Source of the DNA: Centropus unirufus
Lineage: Eukaryota > Chordata > Aves > Cuculiformes > Centropidae
DNA length: 64,000 nt
Reading direction: 5' to 3'
Assembly: GCA_013397695.1 (NCBI GenBank)
Contig: VYZI01000105.1
Span: 218,006-282,005, forward strand
Below the pieces are notes generated by a model, which made no database searches, was not told the DNA's origin, and saw only the letters and a program-made list of their open reading frames with translations. Of this stretch, positions 12,801 through 23,950 are shown in pieces (the stretch's first letter is position 1; each line of letters opens with the position of its first letter). A program made the translations under genes and the position numbers.

Positions 12801-15800
12801 TGGGGTAACTTTTTCTCATTCATCTCACTTTTCTAACACAGAGGTATCAGACTCCTCCACACTGTATGAAGGCTGTGTGCTCTGTCATGCCTTTTCAAGA
12901 CCTAACAGTAACTTTTTTCCACACTGCTCCTGACTGCGGCAGATATGGTCGTGGGACTCCTCATGGCCACTACCAAGCTTGATGTTTTTCTTGGATTATT
13001 TCTAAGGACTGGGATCTCAACTTGGACATCATTGGCAGAAAATGTCTACTGTAGCTGCACTTTTCATTAGCTGACCTACTCCAGAAAAACCCAAGCAAAA
13101 AGTATAGCCCTTTCTTTGAGCATTAAAGCAATAATATTTTTTTGGTTAAAAAATTGGCCAACATCCCATTGACTGAAGTGGGAACGTTCAGAGATAAAAG
13201 TGTGAAATGCAACTTCTCCTTTGCAGGGCAGTAACAGATCAAACATCTGTAAATCACAAAAAAGAAAGATTCTGCAGAGCAATCCATGGCAGGGACTGCA
13301 GGAGGGCTTAGCCTGCTGTGCATATCAAAGTTCTTCTTGTATGCCTTGTCTCATTGCAGCTTTAAGAAATTCCCGAGGAAAGAAACTGCCTTAATAGCAA
13401 GTTGTACTACTTTTAAAGCAGTATTTGTATCGCTCACGCAGCAAGAGCTCTTGTCACATGGAAACCATCAAATCAAAACACTGACATGGCAAGCGAATAA
13501 GGCAAGATAATGAAATGAGAAATTAAGAGCATGAAAAGTAAATGCTGTAGAAAAGCTGACACTTCATAACACTCCAAGTGAACACTTGCCTGAATTTCAA
13601 AGTTAACCGATAAGAAATTATTTGCTTTTCTTATATAACAGAAATAGATAAAGGATTCTGTTTGGATAAGAGAAGATTCTACTAGGCTGCAATTTATGTA
13701 TGAATGCTCAATATTTAAGGAAATTGCTTCTTTCACTTTGTCAACTGGCATAAATATATGCTAAAGAGGGATTCATTAGAAAAAGTCATGCAATGCATGA
13801 CCTCAGCTCAAATAATCCTGATCTTGCCAGGCAGGTGTTTTTCATCCTATTAGTAGATGGCACGTTTAGCTGCAGGAGGCTTGACACATGGCTTATGTTG
13901 TTTTTCTGTGAAAATGGAACACAAGGACCTCACCTCTCTCCCTTGAAATGAGTTGTCATTTTCTCTAGGTACACTCATTGAGGAGATAAACGTTCTCTAC
14001 ATTCACAGATGTACAGTTGTCCAGAGATTAATGTCTCTCAGTTTGCACCCCTATGAATAACAGGAGAAGCATAGGGCTCGGCTCTTGCACTTTAACCTCT
14101 GCACTTGGCTCTGCAGGCTGTTGTAGAGTCCCCTCAATCTCTGATCACTATCAGGAGGAATTCCTGCCCATGGGAAAAGCTGAGTGGCTTGCAGGACAAA
14201 GCTGTGTGAGACTGAATGCACAGGCTATTTAATGAAAGAAACAGTTGTTTTCTCCATCATTACAGCATGATGGCATTGTAGAGATCTGAGAAAAAAGTTA
14301 ATGGTAGTGTTTATGGCAACTTACACAGAATTTATATGTACAGATTTAAAAGGGCAATCTGAAATAACCTGTATAGTCTGAACACTCCTCTGAGAGTGTG
14401 AAGGTTTACATCTTGTTTGGCTTCTTATCTCGGAAAATTAATACCGTCCCTCAGTTTCTCCTACTTGCCATATCCTGGTATGTTGTCACCTTGGCTGAGC
14501 TGAGAAATTTTATTCCTCTGTCTTGCCTAAAACTGATTTGAGTGATCAGAGATTATTTTACTTAAGGTACACTGGAGCAGACATCCCCCTGTGTCCCAGT
14601 AGAGGATCCTTTTGGGCTCCCAGAATTTCTTATGAAGGTCCAGCTCATTAGACACAGTATCTAACATTTGCTCTAACATCAATACTTTCCTTCATAGCTA
14701 CAGTAAGAGAAGGTTTTTCACCCTTTTTTAGATATTTATATTAATGGTTAGGGCATTCACTGAGGAAATGGAAGACCTTGGTACTTGACTTTCTCCAGCC
14801 TAAGAGTTTGAATCCATAGTTTCATCTCCAGGGAATACTGGGCTGCAGGCTAAACTGATGGAGGTGTTCTATTGATTAACCCACAGATACAGAACCACAA
14901 TATCTGTGGACCAGGACATCATGATTCTTCACAGGGAACTGCATAGTAGCTTTCTGTTCTATTATTTTTTGTGGCCCATCCAAGCCATTTTCAAAGGATG
15001 ATTTGGACTGGTCACTGCTCAAATGGTTAGCTTCTTAGTTGTATCTACTGGATGATCATTTGATGCAGTAACCTCATGTCATGGCGTATGGAATGTAGCA
15101 GAAAGAACCCACAGGACTTAATTTCTCTATAATCTAATTTTAGTATTACAATTAGTAATGTGGGTACATTAGTTATGCTAGTGAGAAGATCTGGCACTCA
15201 TCCATTATTTTTATCTATAGTCGCATTCCTAGTTGTTGCTATGCTACACTGAAGGAGGTTGTGCCACCTGGATGCCACTTTCCAGGTCTAACTATACTAC
15301 TAAATAAGGTGTGGGCATGGTGGCCATAATTCCCTTGTTTGTCCATACAGAATAACTGTTAGCTGACTCCCCGGTTTCAATTAACTTCTCCAAGGCAAAT
15401 CCACTCTTTTGGAAGATAGATGAAAGCAGTGGTGTTGGAGGGTACAGCGGCGACCAATTATTCACTCATAGCAATCCTTGAAATCTTCAAGAGCAGTGAC
15501 TGCTTTCAAAGCTTGTTGATAGCCAGCATACAGGGGAATGTCACAGCTATCCCATTGGTACCAGCCTATGTGTCCCGCTCCAAGCTACATGGTGCCACTT
15601 GACCTTTCCTGGATGTTAGAAATACAGGAACCTCTCTGTTGGTGGTCAGAAAACCATGGATACCTCTGGCACAGGTTCAAGGAGAGCTTTCATTCTTAAT
15701 TCTGGATACAGAGAAATAGCTCAACTGCAGGAGACTGACCTTGGCAAAAATGAGGACATCAGATGGATGTCATGAAATTTTTTCATGCCATTTGAAAATT

Positions 15801-16062
15801 TGCTTAGTTGCAGATTAGTGACTCACCTGGGATTTCAGAGTCCCACCCAAGAGGAGATTAATTCAAGATCAAATTTAGCTCAAGTCTGTCTAATTCTGGG
15901 CAGGCACATTTACTTGATCAAACCAAAGGAGAAGTATCACCTCGGGACTGTTAGAAATGCAAAGGAGTGTTCCACTTAATTGTATCCTGCAACAAACAAG
16001 GTTTCCAGTCGTTCACTGAACCCTTTCATGAGAGTAAGTTCTGTTGTGCAATTGTTTTCTGG
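12801..16062. other. Unique sequence, no gene seen
   Basis: About 3.3 kb without recognised repeats. The longest frame is 92 codons (minus, 13473-13751), compositionally hydrophobic but without recognisable signature. The 15,220-15,780 part is slightly richer in GC and could be a decayed element, but I cannot assign it. Confidence 0.55.
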
Positions 16063-16108
16063 AAAAACCCAAACCATTCTATGATTCTATGATTCTGTGC
16101 TTCTATGA
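16063..16108 (+). mobile_element. CR1 3' tail stub
   Basis: Only the last ~45 bases of a CR1: AAACCCAAACCATTCTATG followed by repeats of the octamer. This is either an extremely 5'-truncated insertion or what remains after a deletion. Confidence 0.85.
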
Positions 16109-17399
16109 AAATTTACCATTGCAAATCGTAAAAGTTGTCCAGGTAAATGGTACCAACAAAGTCATAAATGCTGAGAGTTGTTAATTTTGTTTTTATAGGC
16201 CCTGCAAAAATTCCAAACAGTTTATTTTAAACAAATTCTTGGAGTAGTCATTACTATACCCATTTTTGACAGAATCTCATATGTTCAGTTTTGTAATACC
16301 AGACATAAGATATTCAAACATTCAAACATTCTCCACTCCTAAGCTGCCTGCAAGGTGTGACTGTCAATCCAGTTTCACCTGGAAATTTTGGGAAGAGACT
16401 CAATGAGGAGATTAAGCAAAGAAAGATGATGATAAACTAGAGGGAAAATAAAGCATCCTCCCTTATGCTTTTAGAAATAGCTGACATTTACATAGAAATA
16501 GACATTGCTAGCCTGACTCCTGAAATTTAAATGCAATTTGAGCATCTGGAGTGCCTTTTATATGGACATTTGAAGTACCAACAGAAATTATTCAATTGGG
16601 TGATTTTTATAAAGCCCTTTAATAGTCCTTATTATAGTCTTAAAGTAATAGTTAGAAAGGGAGTTTGCTAGCCACTGGTTCCAAGAACAATTTTTTGGTT
16701 TTCTCATTTGTATCTTATCAGTTCAGTTCTTCCCTCATTATGTCTTGGGTGAATTTCAGGCCTTTGTGGGCAGAAGCTTGACTAGCAAAGTGTTTGATTA
16801 TGGAAAAACAGCCACCATTTCTGTCTCCCACCACTTGGATAGCAAGAAGTTTACATATGCCCTAGTTAAAGATGGGTCTGAGACTTCTTTCTCATAGAGG
16901 TAGCTGTCATGCAAACTCAATACAGTAATTTCAAATTTCTTATTTTCCTCACTCTTCTGCTGTCCCTGCTGAGCCTGGGAAACAAAGGGTGATGAATCTG
17001 CATGAAGGAAGAGTAGAAATGATGTCATTTATTGGGCAAGAAAGGGCTTCAGTGCAGAGCTGCGATTAGACATCAGTGTTTCACCTTACCCTCTTGTTCC
17101 CAAACAAACTCAGCAGATGGTCCTGGGGAAAAAATATATGCCTTGTTTGTCCTTCTGCAATTGCCCATGTTCTCTATGTATATGACAGACTTTCTGAAGT
17201 GTGTTTTTATTCTCATCTTGTGTTTACAATGCAACCAGCAGTCAAGGGGCTCTGATCATCCTTGAGACCTTGAGGCAATACTATTCTCTTGCTCTGCTTG
17301 GTTTTGTCTCATTCTGTTCACTACACAGGGTTCAAAAGAGCAGTTCCAACTGAAGAATATTTTACACGTTTTATCAAATTGTTTCAGCTGAATCTGGAG
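16109..17399. other. Unique sequence, no gene seen
   Basis: About 1.3 kb. A tiny duplication (ATTCAAAC twice) lies near 16,314-16,330. Open frames of 76-77 codons at 16798-17028 (minus) and 17032-17265 (plus) have no recognisable features. Confidence 0.55.
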
Positions 17400-17645
17400 A
17401 TGGATGTGAAGAGCAGCAAAAAGGATCCTGCAGGTACATCTACATCATAAGAAAGACCAGGGAAAATGCTGCTGCTGAGCTGGGCAGGGCCTCTGGTGAC
17501 AAAGGATATGGAAAAGATCAAGGTACCCAATGCCTCCTTCATTCTTACTGGTAAGACCAGCCTTCCAGAATTCCAGGTCCCTGAGACCAGAGGACAAGTC
17601 TGAAACAAGGAAGAAACCCTCAGTAGAGGAGGATGTGGATTGACA
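17400..17645 (+). mobile_element. CR1 LINE, ORF2 middle part (5' piece of a split copy)
   Basis: Matches the CR1 ORF2 linker just upstream of the reverse-transcriptase core: AGGTACATC, GGAAAATG, CAAGGTACCCAATGCCTCCTT, CTGGTAAGACCAGCCTTC and CCCTGAGACCAGAGGACAAG are the CR1 landmarks, in the expected order. Similarity stops near GAGGAGGATG, where an unrelated avian repeat begins. The matching downstream CR1 piece resumes at about 18666 in the same orientation, so both are read as one interrupted element. Confidence 0.82.
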
Positions 17646-17654
17646 TTGGATAAA

Positions 17655-18662
17655 TATCAGGGGCCCACCAAAGCTGCTCTATTATTCTCCCTCCTAAGAT
17701 AGAAAGGAGACAGAAAATAGAACAAAATGCTCATGAGTCAAGATAAGAAGAGACGACTCACCAGTTACTGTATGGCAAAATAATCTCAACTTGGGTAAAA
17801 TCCTATTAGTTCATTAGCAATCAAATCAGAGGAGAATAATGAGAAATAAAAGTCAAACTTTAAAACACCTTCTCTTCACATCTCCCTTCTTCCTGGGCTT
17901 AACTTTACTCCAGAATTCCCTACCTACTTACCTTGAGTGGCACAGGGTGATAGGGAATGGGGATTCTGGTCAGTTCATCACACATTGTTCCTGCTGCTCC
18001 TTCTTCTTTGGGGCTGGACTCCTCACACTCTTCCCTTGCCCTGGCATGAGGTCCCTCCCATGGGATACAGTCCTCCACGAACTTCTCCAATGTAAGTCCT
18101 CCCCACAGGCCACAGTTGTTATCAAAATGTGCCAGTGAGGCTCTCTTCTATGGTTTCAGTCCTTCAAGAAGAAACTGCTCCAGCATGGGTTCCTCATAGG
18201 GTCAAAAGTCCTACCAGCAAATCTGGCCCAGTCTGGGTTCCTCTCATCATAGGTCCCCATACAAGGAGCCTGCTCTAGTGCAAGCTCTCAACAGGGTCAG
18301 AGCTTCCTTTGGGCATCCACCTGCTCCATTGTGATTTTCTCCATGGGTGGCAGGTGGATATCTGCTCCACCATGGACCCCCATGGGCACCAGGGGATAGC
18401 GTGCCTTATGATCATCACCACAGGCTTCTCCAGATTTTCTACTCCAGTGCCCAAAGCATATCCTCCTCCTCCTTCTTCCCTGGTCTTGGTGTCTGCAGAG
18501 TTGTTTCTCTCACCTATTCTCATTCCTTTTTTATGACTACTTTTGGTGTCCCACTGCAGATTTCCTGCTCTGCCTTCTTAAATATAGAGTCATTGAGGTG
18601 TTACTACTGACAACGATGGACTCAGCCTTGGCTAGCAGCGAGTCCTTCTTGGAGATAGTGGT
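17655..18662 (+). mobile_element. Avian dispersed repeat (~1 kb), family not named with certainty
   Basis: I recognise this as a sequence found many times in bird genomes, probably derived from an endogenous retroviral or LTR element, though I cannot assign a family. Landmarks in order: GGCCCACCAAAGCTGCTCTA, CTCATGAGTCAAGATAAG, ATCAAATCAGAG, AGTTCATCACACATTGTTCC, GGGCATCCACCTGCTCC, GTGTCTGCAGAGTTGTTTCT, and CAGCCTTGGCTAGCAGCGAG. Between about 18040 and 18400 it consists of imperfect units of roughly 45-50 bases built round CTGCTCCAGNNTGGGTTCCTC. Several short frames on both strands (such as 18275-18523 minus) are artefacts of these units. Confidence 0.7.
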
Positions 18663-19483
18663 AATTGTACAGAGGGACTGCAACGAGATGGAGAAATGTA
18701 CTGACGGGGGTGTTAAGTAGTTCAGTTAGGAAAATGCAATTTCCCTATCCCTGGGGAGGAATAATCCCAGGCACAGCTACACACTGGGACCAAGTACCTA
18801 GAAAGCAGCCCCATAGAAAAAGACCTAGGGTTTCTGGTGGTCAATAAGATGACACGACCTCTTGCAGCAAAAAAAAGCCACCAGTCTCCCAGGCTCTATC
18901 AGTTAAAGCATTTCCAGGAGGTCAAGAGAGCTGATCATTCCACTCTGCTCAGTTCTGATGAGAAAAGTCTGGAATACTGTGTCCAGTGGTAGATACTCCA
19001 GGATGAGAGCGACATGGCCATACTGAAAAAAAAGGACATAAAGGTAACAACAGGATTGTGATGTATGTGGAGAGGTTGAGAGAGCTGGAACTGTTTGGTA
19101 TGGAGAAAAGAAGTCTCAGGGGGGCTTTTATACATGTGGATAAATACTTGATGGGGAGGATTAAAGAAGATGGAACCAGGCTCTTCTCAGTGGTTCGTTG
19201 ACAGCACACAAGGAAATGGGCACAAACAGAAAAATAGAAAATTCCATTCAGACATTCACAAAAAAAACCCCAAAACAAACACACTTTCATTGTGAGAGTG
19301 GTTATATGCTGGATCAGGTTGACCAGAGGCATTGTGGAGTCTTCATCTTAGGAGATATAAAAACCCAAATGGACATATCCAACCCAACTGCTTTGGGTGA
19401 CCCTACTGTGAGCAAGGGATTAAACTACATGAACTACATTATCTCCAAAGGTAACTTCCCACCTCAGTGACTATATTTCCATG
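18663..19483 (+). mobile_element. CR1 LINE, 3' part (3' piece of a split copy)
   Basis: Starts at CAGAGGGACTGCAACGAGAT, matching the CR1 ORF2 stretch downstream of the reverse-transcriptase active site, and runs through CCTGGGGAGGAATAATCCCA, the GAGAGAGCTGGAACTGTTTG block, ATGGGGAGGATTAAAGAAGA, CACTTTCATTGTGAGAGTGG and the terminal AACTACATTATCTCCAAAGG / TATTTCCATG. It is strongly diverged with many small indels, indicating an old copy. The reverse-transcriptase core expected between 17645 and 18663 is absent and the dispersed repeat lies in its place. Confidence 0.88.
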
Positions 19484-21493
19484 TTACTACCTCAGCAGTT
19501 CCCTGGAAAAAGATGAATTCCTGCATAAGGTCCAGGAATTGTTTTCAAATTTAATTTCCAGACACAGTGACTTCTATTTTCTCTGCCACAGGAGGTTTAA
19601 AGCTTCACACCTCACCCATACTGGGTCCATATGTAAAAGTGGTGCATCATAAACACACACTTCAACATACGTGAAAGGCACTTAATGTGTCAATCTATGA
19701 GCAACACTTTCATCTCTGAGCTTGCTATGACAGATGGACTTATTGACTTTCTGTTTTCCTTAGCTCAGGTTTTGTGCTGTGCAACATAAATATACTTCTC
19801 AGTATCCTGACTGTAAATCAGTCATAATTTCTCCTTATCTTTCAAGGGAACTGTAAAAATAAATGGAGAGATTTCTTGTAAGCTACCTGGATCCCATCTA
19901 TTAACTCACAGGTCATGCACCTTCCTACAGTGGCTTTGATATAACAATTCATTCTTTCCAACACTCTGAATGAATATTCCCTCAAAACATACTTCCTTTG
20001 AAGAGAGGCAGAAGTGAGTAAAACTCAGAAATAAAGAGCACAACTATTTTTCTTCCAAGCACAGCCATAACGGTGTGCATCGTGCAACAATTCAAGGTTC
20101 CAAGAACTTTCTCCTACACATTTTCCTCAAGTCCTTGCTCTCACAAATGAACCTCATCATTCTTACTTGCTTGGGGATTAAATTGGCTGCATCAGCTGAT
20201 TGCTAAAAGACAAGTAACTCCATCAAAACGCTATTTAATGTCTCCCAGTCATTCAAGGCATATGGAACTGAAGCTGTGAAATTAGAAGTACAAACATATA
20301 AGCATGTATATACATAAGCATGTATACATAAGCATGTATATATGTTATCGTTACATTTATTTGTTGGCTGCTTTTTTCTATCTTTTGCAAATGTCTTGGA
20401 TTGCCTGGTAAGTATAATACTCTTCTCATTACGCAGTCTCAGCTACAAGTTACCTAAAAGGCAAAGCACTCATTTGCCTGTTTCCCCTAAGAACTGCACA
20501 TAAAGAATAATGACAACTTGGAGCTTTTTCTTTTTTTGTTGTTATAAGTTTTATTTTATTTTTTATTTTGTCTGTTTTTTCTTTTTATTATTCTATTCCT
20601 GCTTGCCTGTTTTGGAAGCTGAAGAAAATGACAAGTGATAAAACTTCCCATTTACTCTGAAGCTTAATATGCTTCTTTAATGGTTTAATATGCTCTGAAT
20701 TGGTTAACAAGCAGAAGTGGTTGAAGTCTGTAAGAGTGTCTTGCATGTTTCTGTGTATATTTTATTACTGTACAACATTGCTTGCACAAAGAGTTGTTCT
20801 CCCAGCCATCCAAATGCTTGTTTACCATGAGGCAGCAGCTGTCCCCATTGTAAAGAAGAAGTAAGAGAGAGATTACATTAAATGAATTCATCCCTAGCAG
20901 AAAGGCAACAAACAATGGAAAGAAAGAATCCATGATCAGCTATTCCCCATGTTTGGAAATAAAGTGGCACTGCTCAGAAATACCTGAAAAGTAGGCACAT
21001 TGCCTTGGAAAGCCAAGTAAAAGTGCTACAGAGTGGAGTTGTCTATGCATATTACTAGGCTCAAGAGGATTTCAGTGGTAAAACACATAACAACAGATTT
21101 TTAAGGGTGATATTTCTAAAAGCCACTACTTAGTAGAAGTCCAAATTATGAATAACTAATATTCCCTGGTCTGTGTTGTGCATTCAGGGAGACTAAAGGC
21201 TAAATGAGGATAAGAAGATGAATGTGAATGCTGCTGAAAGCTTAATATATAAAAGTCTCCCTGGATGAGGTGATGCATGTAGGAGATATAAGAGGAGCCC
21301 ACAGCAGGTCACCTCATAGCAGGTGGGACAGAGCAACTATGAAAGAAGGCTGCACAGGACATGCACATGGTCATGATTATCCCATTGCTTGTTGAGGTTT
21401 TCAGAGGTCCTTGTGGCTCAACTGTGTTGGAAAAGGAGATGGATATGTCCCTGCTGATTTGACAAACTGCATGTGAAATCTGTGTGTGCACTT
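19484..21493. other. Unique sequence with AT-rich patches
   Basis: About 2 kb. It includes the AAGCATGTATA tandem repeat at 20295-20345 and a T-rich patch near 20528-20598. Open frames (for example minus 20685-20933) show no domain. Confidence 0.55.
20295..20345. repeat. Small tandem repeat, ~14-base unit x3
   Basis: The unit CATAAGCATGTATA occurs three times (first copy at 20298-20310 lacks the leading C), flanked by TA-rich sequence. Units 2 and 3 are identical. Confidence 0.9.
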
Positions 21494-21740
21494 TGACAGG
21501 AATTAGGACAAGAGGAAATGGCCTCAATGTGTATCAGGGAAGCCTCAGATTAGATATAAGGAAAATATGTTTCACTGAAAGGGTTATGAGACACAGGCAG
21601 AAGTTGAGTTACCATCCTAGGAGGTATTTAAAAAGTGAGTAGATGAGAAACTCTGGGATATGGTTTAGTAATGGACAGGTACAGTTGGACTTGATGTCCA
21701 AGGTCCCTTTCAAACAAATGATTATGATTCTATGACTCTA
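21494..21740 (+). mobile_element. CR1 LINE, 3' fragment
   Basis: GACAGGAATTAGGACAAGAG matches the CR1 ACAGGACAAGAGG block. It is followed by the ATTAGATATAAGGAAAATAT block, a degraded ORF2 end, TTGGACTTGATGTCC and the ATTATGATTCTATGACTCTA tail. The subfamily resembles that of the plus-strand copies at 24-25 kb and 38.8-39.3 kb (GGGATATGGTTTAG near the end). Confidence 0.93.
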
Positions 21741-22223
21741 CAAATTATTTCATTGAGTCCTGCCAAAAGGAAGTTCTGAAAATAAATCAGAAGAATATTA
21801 CTGGAGAGGGTTCTTTTGGAAATAGATTTCAATTTTTTATTTTTTTTTTTTCACAAGTCAATGTCATAAGATTCCCAGCTAGGCCTTACCCAGCAGACAG
21901 TGCCTATAGCAAACGAAGACTGGATCAGTTTTATTTTCTGACTCTATCTGTCTGTATGTTACGGGATTAACACACCTGAGCTGTTTTCACCTGTATTAAT
22001 AAGGGAACTAGAAATGTAGGGATTATGACACAGAAAAAATTAAAGCTGATTGCCACAAGCCTCATGCTTCCACCTTGTATGTCCATCTGACAGTGTTCTT
22101 GATAAGAACAGTTTATTAGCTGTGGCAGTGTTGTGCATACCCAGATGTTTTCCTGTTGTATTCTGAGTAGTAATATCCAAATATTTTGTGGACATTCCAG
22201 GTCAGGCCTTCACTAACCAAGGG
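21741..22223. other. Spacer between convergent CR1 copies
   Basis: About 480 bases with a poly-T tract at 21,837-21,851. No open frame or repeat family was seen. Confidence 0.55.
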
Positions 22224-22622
22224 ATCATGGAATCATGGATTGGTTTGAGTTGGAAGGGACTTTAATGGTAATTTAGTTCAAATCCTCTCTGCCATGAGCA
22301 GGAACACCTGCAACTGCAACTGCATCAGGTTGCTCAAAGCCTCAACCAACCTGGCCTTGAATACCTGCAGGGTTGGGGGTACACAGCTTCTCTGGAAAAC
22401 CTGTGTCTGTGCCTCATCACCCTCACAGTAAAAACTTCTTCCTAAAATCTAATCTATATCTCCCCTCTTTCAAGTTTGAGCTGCTCGCTCTCATCCTGTC
22501 TCTGCTCTCCCTGATAAAGCACCCATCCTTAGCTTTCCTGTAGGCCTTCTTTAAGTACTGGAAGGCTGCTATAAGGTCTCCCCTAAACCTCTTCGCTAGG
22601 ATGAACGTTCCCAACTTAATTG
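22224..22622 (-). mobile_element. CR1 LINE, 3' fragment (minus)
   Basis: Starts with degenerate octamers (ATCATGGAATCATGGATTGG) and TTGGAAGGGAC; continues through GTGCCTCATCACCCTCACAG and CTTTAAGTACTGGAAGGCTG to about CCCAACTTAA. A 6-base unit duplication (CTGCAACTGCAACTGCATC) interrupts the consensus near 22,310. The minus open frame 22423-22614 is ORF2 residue. Confidence 0.96.
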
Positions 22623-23269
22623 TTCTTTTGCTGCAGAAAATCCTCCACTAATTTCATTAGTTAGGTCAGAAAAATTATTTCAGGTCTTGCAGCTCACAGC
22701 CTTAGGAGTACATTAGGGTTCCTCTGGTCCCAGTTCATTTGGCTGAGCCTGTCACCCCTTTCTTCTGTGTCAGAGAAAGTGCAGGAGCACTTTCAATCAA
22801 CACAGCCGCTAAATCCTCCATGCTGAATGGCCCTTAATCATCTTCAGAAACCTTGAAATCACTGAAGAAGCTCTGTGTTTCTAGCAGTGTTGTTTCAGAA
22901 CTTTCACAAAAAAATCAGGGGACAAGAGGGATCAAACCAGTCAGAGTCACATAATTAGTGATGCAACTGCTACAACAGAGAAAACACCCACAAGCAACCA
23001 CAAGTAAAGAGTTGGGCACTCTTGGAGCCCTTCTGTGTTCAGCCATTTACCAAGGACTAGATTAAACACTCTGAAAACTCACAAAATGAATATTTGCTGG
23101 TTTCACTCCCTTTATCACCCAGCGGAATTTGTTTTGACATTTCTCTTAGTGTTAAAATCTGGTAGATTCAGAGCAAATAAATTTGCTAGACAGGAAAACA
23201 AAGTATTGAAATGATTCAATTATGTGGGATGAATCATTTCAGATACTGAATGGGTCATGGAACAGGCTA
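22623..23269. other. Unique sequence, no gene seen
   Basis: About 650 bases without repeats or credible reading frames. Confidence 0.55.
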
Positions 23270-23330
23270 GAAGGTTAGATGACTCGTCAAGGTTGTTTCC
23301 AATTTGATTTTCTGTTTTTCTATGATTAGT
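23270..23330 (+). mobile_element. Possible CR1 3' tail stub
   Basis: AGGTTAGATGACTCGTCAAG followed by a pyrimidine-rich part and TTTCTATGATTA resembles the last ~60 bases of CR1 (GGTTGGATGAYCT...TTCTATGATT). The match is short and diverged, so this is tentative. Confidence 0.45.
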
Positions 23331-23872
23331 AGAATTGGTCAAATTCATTACTAGTGTTCCAGTTTCTCACTTGGCTTGCCTTATGGACTTGGCAGTATTA
23401 TTCTCCTTCTGTGCTGCCAGAAAGTTCTGACTAATTGGACAAGTCTGGAAGGCTTTATATGCTTTTGAATTAACTTTTCTTCTGCTTTGACCAGCAACAG
23501 GCAGTTTGTATTAAGTCTTTCTCTACATATGGCTTGGTCTCATTCCTTTTCACTGGAGTTTCCTTAGCAATCCAGTCTTTGAGGAAAATTTTCCATTTCT
23601 TCTCACACTGCATTACATCACTCTCAGCATATACGAACCCATTTAACTCAGGTAGGTGTAAGAAGCTGTGATGGGAGAAAGGGAAAAGTCTTAAAGGGAA
23701 AAGTCTTAAAGGGTAAGGCATTAGGACTAGGTGCTTCACACTTGGAGCTTGGCTTATGACCTTCAACAAGTTACTGAATCTCCCAGCTATCATGTTTCTT
23801 TTCTCTTCTTCAAAATCTACCACCCTGTCACATGACAATATTGGCATAGATTCTGCTCTCAGAGCAAGGACC
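23331..23872. other. Unique sequence with a 15-base tandem duplication
   Basis: GGGAAAAGTCTTAAA is repeated at 23681-23695 and 23696-23710. A 149-codon minus frame (23470-23919) overlaps the start of the adjacent CR1 and is not supported as a gene. Confidence 0.55.
23681..23713. repeat. 15-base tandem duplication
   Basis: Two perfect copies of GGGAAAAGTCTTAAA followed by GGG. A recent slippage or local duplication event. Confidence 0.92.
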
Positions 23873-23950
23873 GTAGAATCATTAAGGTTGGAAAATATCC
23901 CTATGGTCATCCAGTCCAAATGTCAATCCAGCATTACCATGCCTAATAAA
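23873..23950 (-). mobile_element. Older CR1, 3' part, left of a nested insertion
   Basis: TAGAATCATTAAGGTTGGAA, ATCCAGTCC and CATTACCATGCCTAATAAAA are the complement of the 3' end of an old avian CR1 subfamily whose 3' end lacks the CCTGCCATGGGCAGG block. Similarity breaks at about 23950 and the same subfamily resumes at about 25040 in register, so this is the 3' portion of one element split by a later CR1. Confidence 0.85.

Noticed and set aside
15220..15780. Possible decayed element with slightly higher GC
   Set aside because: No family landmarks, terminal repeats or duplications could be identified.
18275..18536. Overlapping open frames on both strands (82 and 75 codons)
   Set aside because: They lie in the internally repeated part of the avian dispersed repeat, whose periodicity creates spurious frames.
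23545..23649. Minus-strand stretch reading ELNG...MQCEKKWKIFLKDW, faintly like a Myb/SANT or trihelix DNA-binding helix
   Set aside because: The enclosing frame starts inside antisense CR1 sequence, only about 30 residues resemble the domain, and no other part of such a protein is present.
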